Positions 46,733 to 57,824 of a DNA stretch of 64,000 bases are shown here, piece after piece. The notes beneath the pieces were generated by a model. That model did no database searches, was not told the DNA's origin, and was given only the letters and a program-made list of their open reading frames with translations. The DNA comes from Ganoderma boninense (lineage: Eukaryota; Basidiomycota; Agaricomycetes; Polyporales; Polyporaceae). Location of the stretch: assembly GCA_002900995.3 (NCBI GenBank), contig CM035304.1, positions 3,132,823 to 3,196,822 of the forward strand. Direction: 5' to 3'. The translations under genes and the position numbers were made by a program. Numbering within the stretch: the stretch's first letter is position 1; every line of letters starts with the position of its first letter.

Positions 46733-47555
46733 CACGGGCAGTTCTGTGGGGTGTTCAGAGAGGAAGTGAATGGTTAGGACAAGGGAGAGGAGGCCTTCAA
46801 ATGCGAGGCGTGCTTGTGCTCATTTGAGGAACCAGTGCTTTCTGATATAGTACGCACAGCGTATCATGTCGCACTAACACAGCATTGCTCCCACGGTCTC
46901 ACGAGGCTTGTCCCAGATACAGCTGTGCTTTAGATGGTTTGCTGCGATCCTAGAACTCCTGCCTTGCATGTCGCGAAGATAGATTGGACTCTGAGCCTTG
47001 CACCGACGCCCAGCAGTAGTATGCAGTGCTGAACATTTGACAACTTACTGTATCACAGCCCGACTCACCGGCCGTCTCGATAGCTCAAGGTAGATCATCG
47101 CAGTGATAGAGGCTCAAGTGTTCTGTAAAAACGATTAGCTTTCAGGCGACGAAGTTGCAATGAAGTGAAAGAGTCAGTACTGATGACAGGGAAAGGAGAG
47201 GCGGCGACGTGGGACAGTACTTTCAACCTCCGCAAGGCAAGGCCGGGCGCTTCTAGTGCGGCCGCTGAGAGTTACTCTCGGCGGAATATCCGAGTTTCTG
47301 CAAGTTCAACGCATCCGTTGACCTCCACTTCCTTCCCTTTCATCGTCCCACTCAGTCGCATTTTGCTCTTAAATATGACACCAGTACCTCCACCTGGGCC
47401 CGTCATGCATGCTCTCGACGTCTGAGGCGATGGTCTAGTGGTCGAGATGCGGCCGGATTGGGGCCGGATGGCGGGAACAAGGTCCGTAAAAGCCCAGTAC
47501 CAGTACTTTCCCCACCCCGCACATCTTGCCCCACATCCACCCCAACATCCACACC
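46733..47555. promoter_or_regulatory. Divergent promoter region, DUF4419-A / CPO-1
   Basis: Shared by two divergent starts. A block at about 47450-47500 (core GGATGGCGGGAACAAGGTCC) recurs 60-100 bp before the start of all three CPO copies (near 55300 and 58410). It is a candidate transcription-start or regulatory element, by conservation only. Confidence 0.5.
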
Positions 47556-48620
47556 ATGGCCGCCACCTCCAGCACCCCCATGCGCCAGCGCGTCGAAGAG
47601 TACGTCTGCAAGCTCCAGGAAGACATCGTCTCCGCATTCGAGAAGCTTGACCCCAACGCCCCCGCATTCAAGCGCGACTCCTGGCTCCGCGCAGAAGGCG
47701 GTCGCGGCGTCTCCTGTGTCTTCGCCGTCCCCGCACCCGCCCCCGGAGCTGAAGAGGTCACGCACCAGGAGACAGTGCTCGAGAAGGGCGGGGTGAACGT
47801 CTCCATCGTCCACGGCATGCTGCCCCCGCCCGCGATCAAGCAGATGCGCGCGGACCACTCCACCATCCCCGACATCCAGACTGCCGTCCCCTTCTTCGCC
47901 GCGGGCCTCTCCCTCGTCGTCCACCCACGCAACCCGCACGCGCCCACCGTGCACGCCAACTACCGCTACTTCGAGCTCACCGAGACGCCGAGCGAGGAGG
48001 AGGCGGCGGAGGGCAGGCCCGGGAAGGTTATCGCGTGGTGGTTCGGGGGCGGGGCGGACCTGACGCCGTCGTACCTGTACGAGGAGGACGCGGTGCACTT
48101 CCACAGGGCTCTGAAGGGTGCGTGCGACGCGCACGGCGCGGACGTCTACCCTGCGTTCAAGAAGTGGTGCGACGAGTACTTCTACATCACGCACCGCGGG
48201 GAGTCGCGGGGCATCGGGGGCATCTTCTTCGACGACCTCTGCAACGAGACGCACAAGAGGTTCGCAGACGGCGCGGCGCGTCCGAAGACGGCCGAGGAGA
48301 TCTTCGCGTTCGTGAAGGACGCGGGCGACGCGTTTGTGCCGTCGTACATCCCCGTCCTGGAACGTCGCTGGAAAACCCCAAGCACTGAGCACGAGAAGCG
48401 GTGGCAGCTCCTGCGGCGTGGTCGGTACGTCGAGTTCAACCTGGTGTACGACCGAGGCACGAAGTTCGGGCTTATGACGCCGGGTGCACGGATCGAGAGC
48501 ATCTTGATGAGCCTGCCTGAGACTGCGCGGTGGGAGTACATGAGCGAGCTTGGGACTGAGGCGGAGAGCAGGGAGGGCAAGCTGGTGGAGGTGCTGAAAA
48601 AGCCTCGCGAGTGGGTATAA
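47556..48620 (+). CDS. HEM13: Coproporphyrinogen III oxidase, oxygen-dependent (CPO-1)
   Basis: Catalyses oxidative decarboxylation of coproporphyrinogen III to protoporphyrinogen IX in haem synthesis. Single exon of 354 residues, close to yeast Hem13. Conserved regions are WLRAEGGRGVSCVF, the INVS-like [33 protein letters not shown] with the EDAVHFH histidine segment, [20 protein letters not shown], then [19 protein letters not shown] (the family signature), and [20 protein letters not shown] near the C-terminus with [12 protein letters not shown]. The ATG at 47556 fits the family N-terminus and no targeting peptide is seen, so it is probably cytosolic as in yeast. It is the only unbroken copy of three here, so very likely the working gene if no other exists elsewhere. 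Confidence 0.97.
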   Translation: MAATSSTPMRQRVEEYVCKLQEDIVSAFEKLDPNAPAFKRDSWLRAEGGRGVSCVFAVPAPAPGAEEVTHQETVLEKGGVNVSIVHGMLPPPAIKQMRADHSTIPDIQTAVPFFAAGLSLVVHPRNPHAPTVHANYRYFELTETPSEEEAAEGRPGKVIAWWFGGGADLTPSYLYEEDAVHFHRALKGACDAHGADVYPAFKKWCDEYFYITHRGESRGIGGIFFDDLCNETHKRFADGAARPKTAEEIFAFVKDAGDAFVPSYIPVLERRWKTPSTEHEKRWQLLRRGRYVEFNLVYDRGTKFGLMTPGARIESILMSLPETARWEYMSELGTEAESREGKLVEVLKKPREWV

Positions 48621-50254
48621 CTGAAGTATTTGTATTGTTGTGAGTAGTCTGGTCTGCCTGGTCGTGTCGCCGCAACGCTGATATCTCCACAGTATCAATA
48701 TGTTGTATACATAGATATTGCCGTTGCTTAAAGCAACGTTAGACCATCTGCGCACAATCAACTCTCCCTCCTCATTTCTTTTAGATCTCGTAGTGCTCGG
48801 AGGACATTGGCTGCATTGACTCGAATGTAGGTTTCCGGTACACGAGATAACTCAGTCTGAACATGCAAGCAGGTCCCGCGATCGTTGGTCTATTTACCTA
48901 GGTAATGTTTCACGATTTGTGACAAGACAATATAGCTACCGACACGAATTTACAGCGATCCCCAGTCCAACTACCCTGCAGGTGCCATGCATGTTGGAAC
49001 CCTGAGGTCGTCTCACGAATTGGCATTGCATCGACGGAGGTCTATTCCAGCGAGTGCAAGAAGCGCAGGATAAAGAGGTTGAGGCTGGCATTGTGGACGA
49101 AACAGAGACTGTATACGAGAGCAAGACCGCCTTCCAGCCCAGACCTGGCCCAGACTCTCCATGCACCACGTCGAGGTATGGTGGCGCTTTGGACTCAAGC
49201 ATGCCATGGGCCGGGATTTCTACCGCCTGAGTTAGTTGGGCGTAATATGGCGACTCGATATACTCCTCCACTGTGCCTACGGCCAAGTTGATAACGAGCG
49301 GCTTTCGGGAGTCGGAAGAAATCGAAGCTCGGGCTGGTAGGGCGGAGGTGGGCAAAATGTCTGATTTCTCGACTAAACAGGCTCACTCTCGAGCGGATCG
49401 AGGGAAGCGCAAGTCAATGACAGCAAGTACGTATGATGCCAACGGTCATAAACAGAGTGGGCGCACCTCTGTATTACGTGCCGTTACGGTTCAATATGAA
49501 CCCAAGCACCGAGAAAGCTTTCCGTAATTGACCCGCAGGTAGCTCACTGGGTGATTTCGATACTGATGGGCCACCGTCGCGCTCGAGCTCCAGGACCCCA
49601 GGTCGGAGGGGAGAACAACAGCGGGTTTCGTGGCCAGTCTCATGGTGCTAGATATACAACCATACTAGACTCCGTGAGGTTGCCCGAGGTGGCTATCTGG
49701 AAACACATTGCACGAGGAGGTGTTGCAGCGCAAGGGGGGGTTTCCGGTACTTGATTTGAGACGGTGGGAGACGCGTTTGAATGTTCTGCGGACGCTGGTT
49801 ATCTGCTCTACTCCGAAGTGTAGTGAGAATGTACGTGCCCCGTCTCTGTCGGTTCTTGAGGGAATTTTACTTGAAACGAAGCATTTGTTTTCTGAAACCA
49901 ACACTCTGAAGGATAGATAAATAACACGGAGAGGACGCGGTCTTGTCATTATCAAACAGTTCTAATAATGACTGAATATCAAGAAGGGAAGAGTCCAGGA
50001 TGAAGAATACAACTCTCACTGTGGGTATTATCAGAAATACAGGTATACAGGGACGGCAGGACATCAGCGGAAGCACAGGAGCCTCTAATGGCGCGCGAAG
50101 TAGTAGCGAAGGCAAGGTAAGTATCGAGGTATGGTCGCGAAACCGAGGTCACTGGAGGAGATCCAAAAGGTCCGAGCGGAACACGTCAAGTAAAGGCAAC
50201 GAGAAGGGGGCAGATAACGACGCAGATAAAACCTCTCAAAAACACCAAAGCGGC
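48621..50254. other. Intergenic with repeat flank
   Basis: 48621-48740 is the CPO-1 3' flank shared with CPO-3. 49214-50254 is the 3' flank of FunK1 copy e, duplicated at 4590-5568. A minus-strand frame at 48936-49355 (VEIPAHGMLESKAPPYLDVV) has protein-like composition but no family I know; it may be a gene remnant crossing the repeat end at about 49214. Confidence 0.5.
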
Positions 50255-51495
50255 CTAGGCCCTGCTGCGCTTGCTCGCACCTGGCCTGGCTTCAGGCTCT
50301 TCGTCCATAGACCGACGCTTCGACCCGGTTGCGGTCGAAGTTGTGGGGACGGCAGACTTGGGCGGCGCATACCCGTCCTTCGGCTTCATGTCGCGCCCCT
50401 TGTCGTGGTCAGGCCACTGCCCTTCGTTGAGCAACTCGTAAAACAACGTGAGCATGGCGTTGTGCGACTGGAGCTTGGCACGAAGCCGCTCCTCACGGCC
50501 CTGGAGGGATTTAGCCACGGCTGAGCTGAGCTCCCGGCCGCCCAGAACGTCCTCGGCTTGGAATTCCTTGCCGAGCTCCCGCCTCATCCTTTTCGGGCCC
50601 GCGATAGTCGGTCGGATGTTGTTCTGCGAGCCTTCTGTCAAGGTGTCGGTGCCAGCGCTGTCCAAGGCATAGTGGGCTTGGAACCATGAAAGCAACTGTT
50701 TGGTGATTGTGTTGAGCGGATGCTCACGGTCTTTGGGTTCTTGCGGGGGCTGTACAGTGTCCGAGGGGAGAGAGGTGAGGTCTGAGCCAAAGATGGCGCT
50801 GGAGGTGGGGGAAGGCGAACGTTGAACGGGAGACGACACCGGAGCGTCGGCCGATGGCAATGCGCGTTCTACGGGCGATGGGCTGCTGGGAAGGGCGGGG
50901 GAGGATGACCCGTCAATCAGTTTGGGGTTCGAAGAGGGCGGTTTGCGAGGAGATGGCCACAGGAACTTCAGATTGGACTTTGCTACGTCCAGGGTGTCGC
51001 GGTATGACATGATCTGGATGGCACCGGTCCGCATGGCCTCAAACTTTGCGCTACCGCAGCGGTAGCCCTCGGTGTGGGGGAAGTAAGCGTCGAAATAGTC
51101 ATGCAGGAACTGGCCGACATGCTCGTCATCGAGATTGTGAGGGAAGAAGCGGATGGCGTAGTAGAGCAGGACGTGGAAAAATGACTCAAGCTCATCCTGG
51201 ACCACAATCTGCCGGCGCGGGTCATTCAGTGCATGTGCCGACATGTACTGCCAAGTACCCTGCACATTTGGTATGGTCAGTAGACTGACAGACGCCACGC
51301 AAATCTGAGACGGGCGACTCACTGTACGGTCCGGCTGACGCCCTTCCGAAGAACTGAAGTCGATCTTCTTCGACAGTTCCCAGTCGTTGAGAAGCCCACA
51401 CCACGCGCCTTCCTTGTTCTTGTAGAGGAGCATGTTGCCTGCGGAGATGTCGCGATGGATGATCCCGGCCTTGTAGGCCTGTGCGTGAGCTAAGG
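49214..51495 (-). repeat. Dispersed duplication, copy 2
   Basis: Inverted counterpart of 3360-5568, covering exons 3-4 of FunK1 copy e and about 1 kb downstream of its stop. Confidence 0.8.
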
Positions 51496-53013
51496 ACGAC
51501 TGGATCAGCCCGATGATCCAAGGCAGAGGACAAGTATAAGAAAGACACACCAGTCAGGCAGCAAAAGATCGCATCGCATAGCTCCCAAGAGCTCTTCTTG
51601 ATTTCTTCGAGAGGCAGGCCAACCTCCTGCACTACGAGGCGGTAATGCTGATGCCGCTTCAGTGGGACCTTGACCTTGTCCGCATGGAAACCCGCCCAAT
51701 GCTCCTGGGTGCTCGTCACCTGGCCAGGGAGATCGCCGTGGCACACCAGCGTCGGCACGAATTCCACTCCCTTGTCATTCAGGAACTGGAGGGTGCCGCC
51801 TTCCTGGTCGATGCCGTCATGGTCGACCCGCCAAGCATCCTTCAGGTACACGAAGTCGGCGTCGTCCGCGATAGTGTCGTCATCGCGAACGGGAAGCGCG
51901 ACGTAGCCACGAGTCCCGCGGCCAGCCACACCAGGGGCCTGGAAGTGCGGCATTCCAACGGCGAACTTGCGGATGACCGTGTGGTTGCGCTGGTTGCGCG
52001 TCTTGCCGTGAGGTTCGTGAGCGTGCACCTCGACCTTCCACCACGGCCAGTGGGGATTCAGCGACTTCTGGAACAGCGCGCGGACGTAGTCGCGCGGATC
52101 TTTGTCTGAGTCCTTCTTGGCCTTCGCCCGTCGACGCATCGCGTTGTACAGACGGGTGTTGGGGAGGATACGTGAGGCCGTCGGGTCATAGCCGCGCTCC
52201 TCGTTGGAAAGCTGCGAGTAGCGGTGGAGGAAGTCGACGAGCAACTCGCCTTCGGCCTTGTAGTCGAACTTGCGGGTCACGAAGACGCCAGAGCGGTCAA
52301 AGCGCGCGATCCGGACGCTGTTGCCCAGGAAGAAGAGCATGAAGACGAACATCCGGTGCTGCCGCTTGACGATGAGCTCGATGTACGAGTAGGCCTGCCC
52401 AAGCGCGTCCCTGCGCTTGTCCCCCGTCGGCTCCCCGTTCGCCTGGTTCTCGTCGAAGGCATCCTGCTCGGTCTCGTCCGCCTTGCACTCCATCGCCAGG
52501 TCGAGGTCGAACCAGTCGACGGCCAGGTACGCCTTGTCCTTCTCGCACTTCGGGGTCTTCGCGGTGCGGTACAGACCCATGTCCACGGCCTGCTTGGAGG
52601 AGTCCGTCCTGTCCGCCTGGTAGGGGGTGGCGACGACCTTGAAGCCGGGGCATATCTTCGCGCCGTTGATCGCCTTGGGCTTCAACCACCATGTGAGCGC
52701 CGATGCGCCGGGTGACTGCAGATCACAGGAAACTCACCAATTCCCTGTACATATCAGGCTCGCCATTCGGTTTCGGAATCTTCTGGAAGATGTTGGTCTG
52801 TGTTGCCTTGTCGCCTTCAACCGCAGGGAGGAAGAGTTCGACAAACTTGGCGTAGTCGACGATGGTGACCTTGCCGTGCATGTTGAAACAGAGTTCTGCG
52901 CGGTTGCGAGCTAGATCGGGCTTGGTGTTGGTGTGGCTGGAGTTGCCGTTGAACGCCTTTGCTGGAGAGTCGGAGACTTTAGTATCAAGGCTGAACCGGA
53001 CTTGGTTGGACAT
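50255..53013 (-). CDS. FunK1-type protein kinase, intact (copy e)
   Basis: Exons 52738-53013, 51551-52673, 51323-51489 and 50255-51259 join in frame to 856 residues. N-terminus MSNQVRFSLDTKVSDSPAKA, family domain with YSYIELIVKRQHRMFVFMLF and IRKFAVGMPHFQAPGVAGRG, catalytic loop [36 protein letters not shown], then ESFFHVLLYYAIRFFPHN. The tail is about 200 residues, Ser/Pro-rich, with LLSWFQAHYALDSAG and a basic end (ASKRSRA). Closest to copy a in the window; clearly a different subgroup from b, c and d, which share more with each other. Intron 1 is 64 nt with an AAG acceptor. Confidence 0.92.
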
Positions 53014-53994
53014 GGTGGTTAGGGAGGATAGAGTGATAGAGTGAGTAGGGGATGGAGGGAGGATGATATGAGAGCAGATATAGAGCAGTGGAGAGAGTAT
53101 AGAGTCAAGCACTGGTCTCCGGTGGAGGGAAGAGAGGATGTGGTTGGGGATGAAGTGGAGGAGTAGGACAGCATACCAGGATATTGGGTGATGGTCGGAG
53201 TGTCTTGCTGAGAACGAAAAGACAAGTTGTGTCTTACCGTATAGGGTATTTTGTGCTAATTACTGAGGTAAGGTGGATATCGGGGAGATGCTGGAAGAGG
53301 AGAACAATGGGAGAGATGGTGGTCGGCGAGAGCAAGTTCAAGTTGGTAGACGCCGGGGGCACGAGTCGATTGATTGTGACTGCTTAACCGAGTCACGCCC
53401 TTCGATCGCCCTTTTCGGCCAGGCCTTTGTTTCTTCGTCGCTGCCACCGCAGCATGTCCTCCTCGTATCTCATATCGCCCAATACTTCTTCCAACTTTGA
53501 ATTGCTAGCACTTCTCCAGTGATTCTAAGTGGCCGTAGCTCAGGTTGCCAGTGCAGGCACGAGTCACGCCTACAGGGCCCAGACTGGTGGCTGTGTAGAG
53601 TACCTGGTGAGTGGCCGTGACAATCAACGTCATCATTGATCTAAGTATACAAGCTTTGTGCAACCCAGCGGATTCCCTAGCGGGGGCCAGGTCTCCACCT
53701 CTGCCAGTTCAAGTTCCAAGCAAAAATGTTGTTTCCATTTTGTTGAATTCTGGAGACGAGGGCTGTCGATCGGACCCAAGACAGAGCTATGCCGTTCCAG
53801 TAATGTCATGGCGAGGCTTCGTGCATATGGGAGCAGCAACAACACACTACAATCATACAGTGCGACGCGTCTTATGATATCTGCAGTATACTCAACGGAG
53901 ATTCAGGTATCGCCTATCTATGTGGCATGCATCATTGTGGCAGGTGAGGCTCTGCGAAATGCGAGCGTAAAATTCTTTACTGTGAATGTTCCGC
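53014..53994. other. Intergenic, nothing recognised
   Basis: Promoter side of FunK1 copy e. No gene-like frame. Confidence 0.5.
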
Positions 53995-54720
53995 AATGAT
54001 GTTCGAGCCCTTGCGTCGTCAGGTCATCGCCCACGTTGGTGAGCGCGCGGGGATCCATCGTCTTCTGCAAATCACCCGTTTCAGCACCCACCTGGGGGAG
54101 AAGCGTGGCGTTGGGGAGCTCGAGCAAGCAACGGCTCACTTCTGGCTCGTTCGGACAGACGTCCACTGACCCAACAGCCAAGCTATGCAGCAACATTATC
54201 AGCGCACAAGGTCTCGCATGGTCGCCAAAGGACAACATACGTGATCGTCCTCGAGAGTGCGGATGAGTACAGCCTCGTCGATGCGCCGTGTTCACAATTA
54301 ACGCGTCCCTCTTCAGCATTCTAATCATATCCTCCCCCATGAACCCCTCCGTCTCTGCGCGCAGCTGCATGTTCACGCTCAGCACGTCTGCCTCCGCGAG
54401 AAGCGCGTTGTGCTCGTCTGCTCCATAGTACTCGCGTCACGCGGGCCTGTGTGCAACCTTGAGGCGGGAGTGGTATATGGCGCGCATGGGTAACACGTAC
54501 GCGATCTCCGCGAGGCGCAGCCCCATTCCCCCCAGCCAGTGGATCGCGAGCATGCCCCCGGTGAGATCGTGCGCGGCCCCATGGCGGTGCGACCTCTCCC
54601 GCTTCTTGGCGCGCAGGTCCTACTTGGGACAGTAGCACGAAGAGGCGGAAGGTGGACATCATGAGGTAGAGGACGGTCGCCGCGCCGGTCGCGCCGTCGA
54701 TCGTGCAGAGTGCTGGAGAC
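53995..54720 (-). pseudogene. D-2-hydroxyacid dehydrogenase, decayed
   Basis: NAD-binding half of a glyoxylate/hydroxypyruvate-reductase-like enzyme. Fragments in different frames read IDGATGAATVLYLMMSTFRL, then GGMGLRLAEIAYVLPMRAIY (where the nucleotide-binding GxGxxG should lie), then LLAEADVLSVNMQLRAETEG, MIRMLKRDALIVNTA and VDVCPNEPEVSRCLLELPNA. Frameshifts, a stop between HRPA and REYYGADE, and loss of the catalytic Arg/Glu/His context after NTA show it is not functional. The N-terminal catalytic domain was not found upstream. It sits between repeated CPO units and may mark a recombination site. Confidence 0.8.
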
Positions 54721-55388
54721 GACGATACATAACCTTCTCGTGTTAATAATCTCCGGGAGCAAGGCCCGGGAGGGGTAGGTGAAGCAATGACTCGCAAATC
54801 TGTGCTGGTACCTTCGCGACGAGCTGTTTGTGTAGGAGACATGTCCCAGCCAGCCCGCAGATAGTCATCATCGTTTTGTTCACCAGGACCATCGAGAACT
54901 AGGCATCGCACATATCTGCTAGAGAGTAGTAGGAACGGACAGTGCAGTTAGCGGTATGGTCACAACATGCCTCTGTACAATGAGAAATCACCAATAGACA
55001 TGCAGTGCTACGTTCAGTTAATACAACGAATACAATGCAGCAGGTGAGATGGAGGATGGTAGGGGCCTAAGAGAGAGGTGCCAACGAAAGAAGTTGCGCG
55101 TGCGCCTCCTAGGCCGAACGTTCACGTTCATACTCAGCACTTTCCGGTTGATCAGTGCCTTGACTTCCTGCCCTCTCGTCGTCCCACATCGTCGCCCTTT
55201 ACCTTCCTTTACCCCCCAAAATGACACTGATGCCTCCACCTGGGCCTGCGATGGAACCTCAAGACATCTGAGACGATGGACTTGTGATGCGGCCAGATTG
55301 GGTCCGGATGGCGGGAACGAGGTCCGTAAAAGTCCAGTACTTTCACACTGCGCCCAGCTTCCTCCGTGTCCACCTCAACATCCACACT
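54721..55388. other. Upstream flank of CPO-2
   Basis: From about 54990 it resembles the flank of CPO-3 (AACGAATACAATGCAGCAGG near 55024 against AACGAATGCAATGCTGCCGG near 58177). It carries the conserved promoter block near 55300. Confidence 0.55.
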
Positions 55389-56020
55389 ATGGCCGCCACC
55401 ACCAGCACCCCCATGCGCCAGCGCGTCGAGGAGTACGTCTGCAAGCTCCAGGAGGACATCACATCGTCTCCGCATTCGAAAGGCTCGACCCCAACGCTCC
55501 CCCATTCAAGCGCGACTCCTGGCTCCGCGCAGAGGGAGGCCGCGGCGTCTCCTGCGTCTTCGCCGTCCCCGCGCCGGCGCCTGGAGCAGAGAAGGTTGCC
55601 CGCCAGGAGACGGTGCTGGAGAAGGGCGGGGTGAACGTCTCCATCGTCCACGGCATGCTGCCCCCGCCCGCGATCAAGCAGATGCGCGCCGACCACTCCA
55701 CCATCCCCGACATCCAGACTGCCGTGCCCTTCTTCGCCGCGGGGCTCTCCCTCGTCGTCCACCCGCGCAACCCGCACGCGCCCACGGTCCACGCCAACTA
55801 CCGCTACTTCGAGCTCACCGAGACACCGGAGGGCAGACCGGGGAAGGTTATGGCGTGGTGGTTCGGGGGCGGGGCGGACCTGACGCCGTCGTACCTGTAC
55901 GAGGAGGACGCGGTGCACTTCCACAGGACTCTGAAGGGTGCGTGTGACGCGCATGGTGCGGATGTCTACCCCGCGTTCAAGAAGTGGTGCGACGAATACT
56001 TCTACATCACTCACCGAGGG
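55389..56020 (+). pseudogene. Coproporphyrinogen oxidase, truncated (CPO-2)
   Basis: Begins MAATTSTPMRQRVEEYVCKL like CPO-1. A five-base tandem duplication (ACATC) near 55456-55464 shifts the frame about 25 codons in. Downstream the other frame continues with SWLRAEGGRGVSCVFAVPAP through [15 protein letters not shown] to [14 protein letters not shown], lacking five or six residues in the TETP linker. At about 56020 homology stops in the middle of the family signature and sequence like the DUF4419 3' flank begins. The C-terminal 40% of the enzyme, with conserved substrate-binding parts, is absent. Confidence 0.92.
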
Positions 56021-56142
56021 TATCTCACCACGACGCATGCACGAATCGTGGACTCCCCCATGTCCCATCGCGCATACAGTTCCACCAGAAAAGATATTCA
56101 AGGTGCACGCCCTGTCATCGTACACCGCGAACGCCTCGCCCT

Positions 56143-57824
56143 TCACTTCTTCTCGAAAATGAACCAGTGCGCCTCCGGGCTGACCGTATCGAGTTTAGCG
56201 CTCCCAGGGGCGGCCGAGCCAGAGAACGCGACGTGCCCCGCGACCATCACGCAGTCGAGCTCGTCGCCGTTGTCGTTGACCGTCACGTCGACCTCGCAGT
56301 ACCCGGGCGGGATGCCCGACACAGGTATGTCGAAGAACCGGACACCGTCGAGCGTGTACGCCGGGCTGTCGTAGCTCCGCGGACCTGCGAGCGCACGCGC
56401 AGAAAGGTGTACGGTGTACGGGGTCAAGTCAGTTGATGCGTCAGAAATTCAAAGGAGGCGTGAAGAGACCGACCGGGCACCATCACGCTTCCTGTGCCAG
56501 AGGGCGCACAAGTGCTGCTCGCAGTCTCTGGGGCGGCGTTCTCGGCAGCGGCGGCCGCATTCTCGGAGGGCTTCTCCGGCTTCTCTCGCGGCTTGCCAGG
56601 CATCAGCGACTTGGAGTGCCTCCGCAGCCATTTCTGTATGACCTTGTACAGACGCTTCGTAGCAGGCGCAGAGGTGGCCGCGGCTGATGGATCCTGTGCT
56701 GCGACGAGGGGCAGGGGAATCGGTGCGTATTCGGGCTTGATAGGGATGCTCTCCGGGAGGTGTCGGCCCTTCCACTCGCCCTGATTCGACCACACGCAGA
56801 AGCCCGTGATCCACCCACTGAGGTCGTCTCTCCCACACAGCCCGTTGGCTCGGTACATGATGTGCTTCCAAAACGCTTCGTCAGGCGGGCCGTCGAACGC
56901 GGTGACGAAGCGGCGGATGATGGGGCGGAGCATCTCCGCCCACACCGCCGGCTCCTTGCCCAGGTCGTAGAGCCGCCAAAGCCGCCGGTAGATCTCCTCC
57001 CAGTCGGACCGCTCGCCCTCGAGCGTGATGGACGGGATCCCGCAGATGATGTCAATGAAATACTCGAAATACCTGTGCGGGTGTGGGTGGGGTTAGTGCA
57101 GGACGACGGGGATCGTGGCTGAAAAGCCGGCGCACTCCTTCAGGGTTGCCATCATGACGACTGAGCAGACCGTGGTATCCTTCACGGTCGTCGTGGTGAA
57201 GTTGGGGAGGATCCATTCCACCAAGGTGTTGTCGACCACCTGTAACGACCCACTTGAGTAACTGTGGCAGAGATTGGGACAGCTACTGACGCACGTTCTC
57301 GTGGATCCGCTTGGTGAAGGTCTGAGCAAGTTTCGCATAGTTGACTGTATAGCGATCGCCGACAGTCTTCACTATCAGTCTCTTCTTCCTTTTGTGAGCA
57401 ACGAAGAGGGGACGCAGCTCTTCAGCGTGTGCGTTGATGCTAGGGTGGAATAAGAGGGCTGAGTTTTGGTTGTGAGAGTGTACGTACTAGAAGTTCAGTT
57501 GAACCAAAATCGCCAGCCAAACGTCATCAGGTCTATATATGTGCCCATTATACGATGCCATTCATCGACTCAGATGACGACGAACCGAATACGAAGATGA
57601 TGGTGCGACCCATAAGCTGCTAGAGCGGCGTAGACGAAACCGTTGCTGTTGGGGCAGATTTTCGTCAAGTCGTCCTGGTCGACGGAGCTCTGGAGCAGAT
57701 CCTTGCAACGTGACCCCTGGACCTCGCAGCCGAGCCTCAGGACCGCCTCCGCGTTGAGGGTGCTGCCGTTGGCTAACCTTAGAGCATTTGCAGGGTGTGG
57801 AGCGACCTTGAATGTCACTGGCAT
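56143..57824 (-). CDS. DUF4419 protein, intact (DUF4419-B)
   Basis: Same six-exon layout as DUF4419-A. Start MPVTFKVAPHPANALRLANG at 57824; then GFVYAALAAYGSHHHLRIR, VEWILPNFTTTTVKDTTVCS, AEMLRPIIRRFVTAFDG, DDLSGWITGFCVWSNQGEW, and the C-terminal TLDGVRFFDIPVSGIPPGYC with MVAGHVAFSGSA to the stop at 56143. Splice junctions were followed through all introns and keep frame. The linker differs strongly in length and sequence from A, yet keeps KRLYKVIQKWLRRHSKSLMP. Function unknown. Divergent from CPO-3, as A is from CPO-1. Confidence 0.92.

Larger units (their letters stand above)
44890..48740. repeat. Duplicated DUF4419-CPO unit, copy 1
   Basis: Covers the DUF4419-A 3' flank, the gene, the intergenic part and CPO-1 with its 3' flank. 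Matches about 56030-59600 in the same orientation, including non-coding parts: GAGGAAGTGAATGGT just upstream of the DUF4419 start, the TCTCACGAGGCTTGTCCCAG block near 46900, the promoter block near 47460 and the GTATACATAGATAT segment after the CPO stop. Confidence 0.85.

Noticed and set aside
47403..48761. 452-codon minus-strand frame over CPO-1
   Set aside because: Antisense shadow of a GC-rich coding exon; the sense strand has complete family motifs.
52716..52737. A 22-nt intron (GTGAGT...CTGCAG) in FunK1 copy e
   Set aside because: Too short for splicing. Extending to the AAG acceptor at 52674 gives a normal 64-nt intron that keeps frame and fits the other copies.
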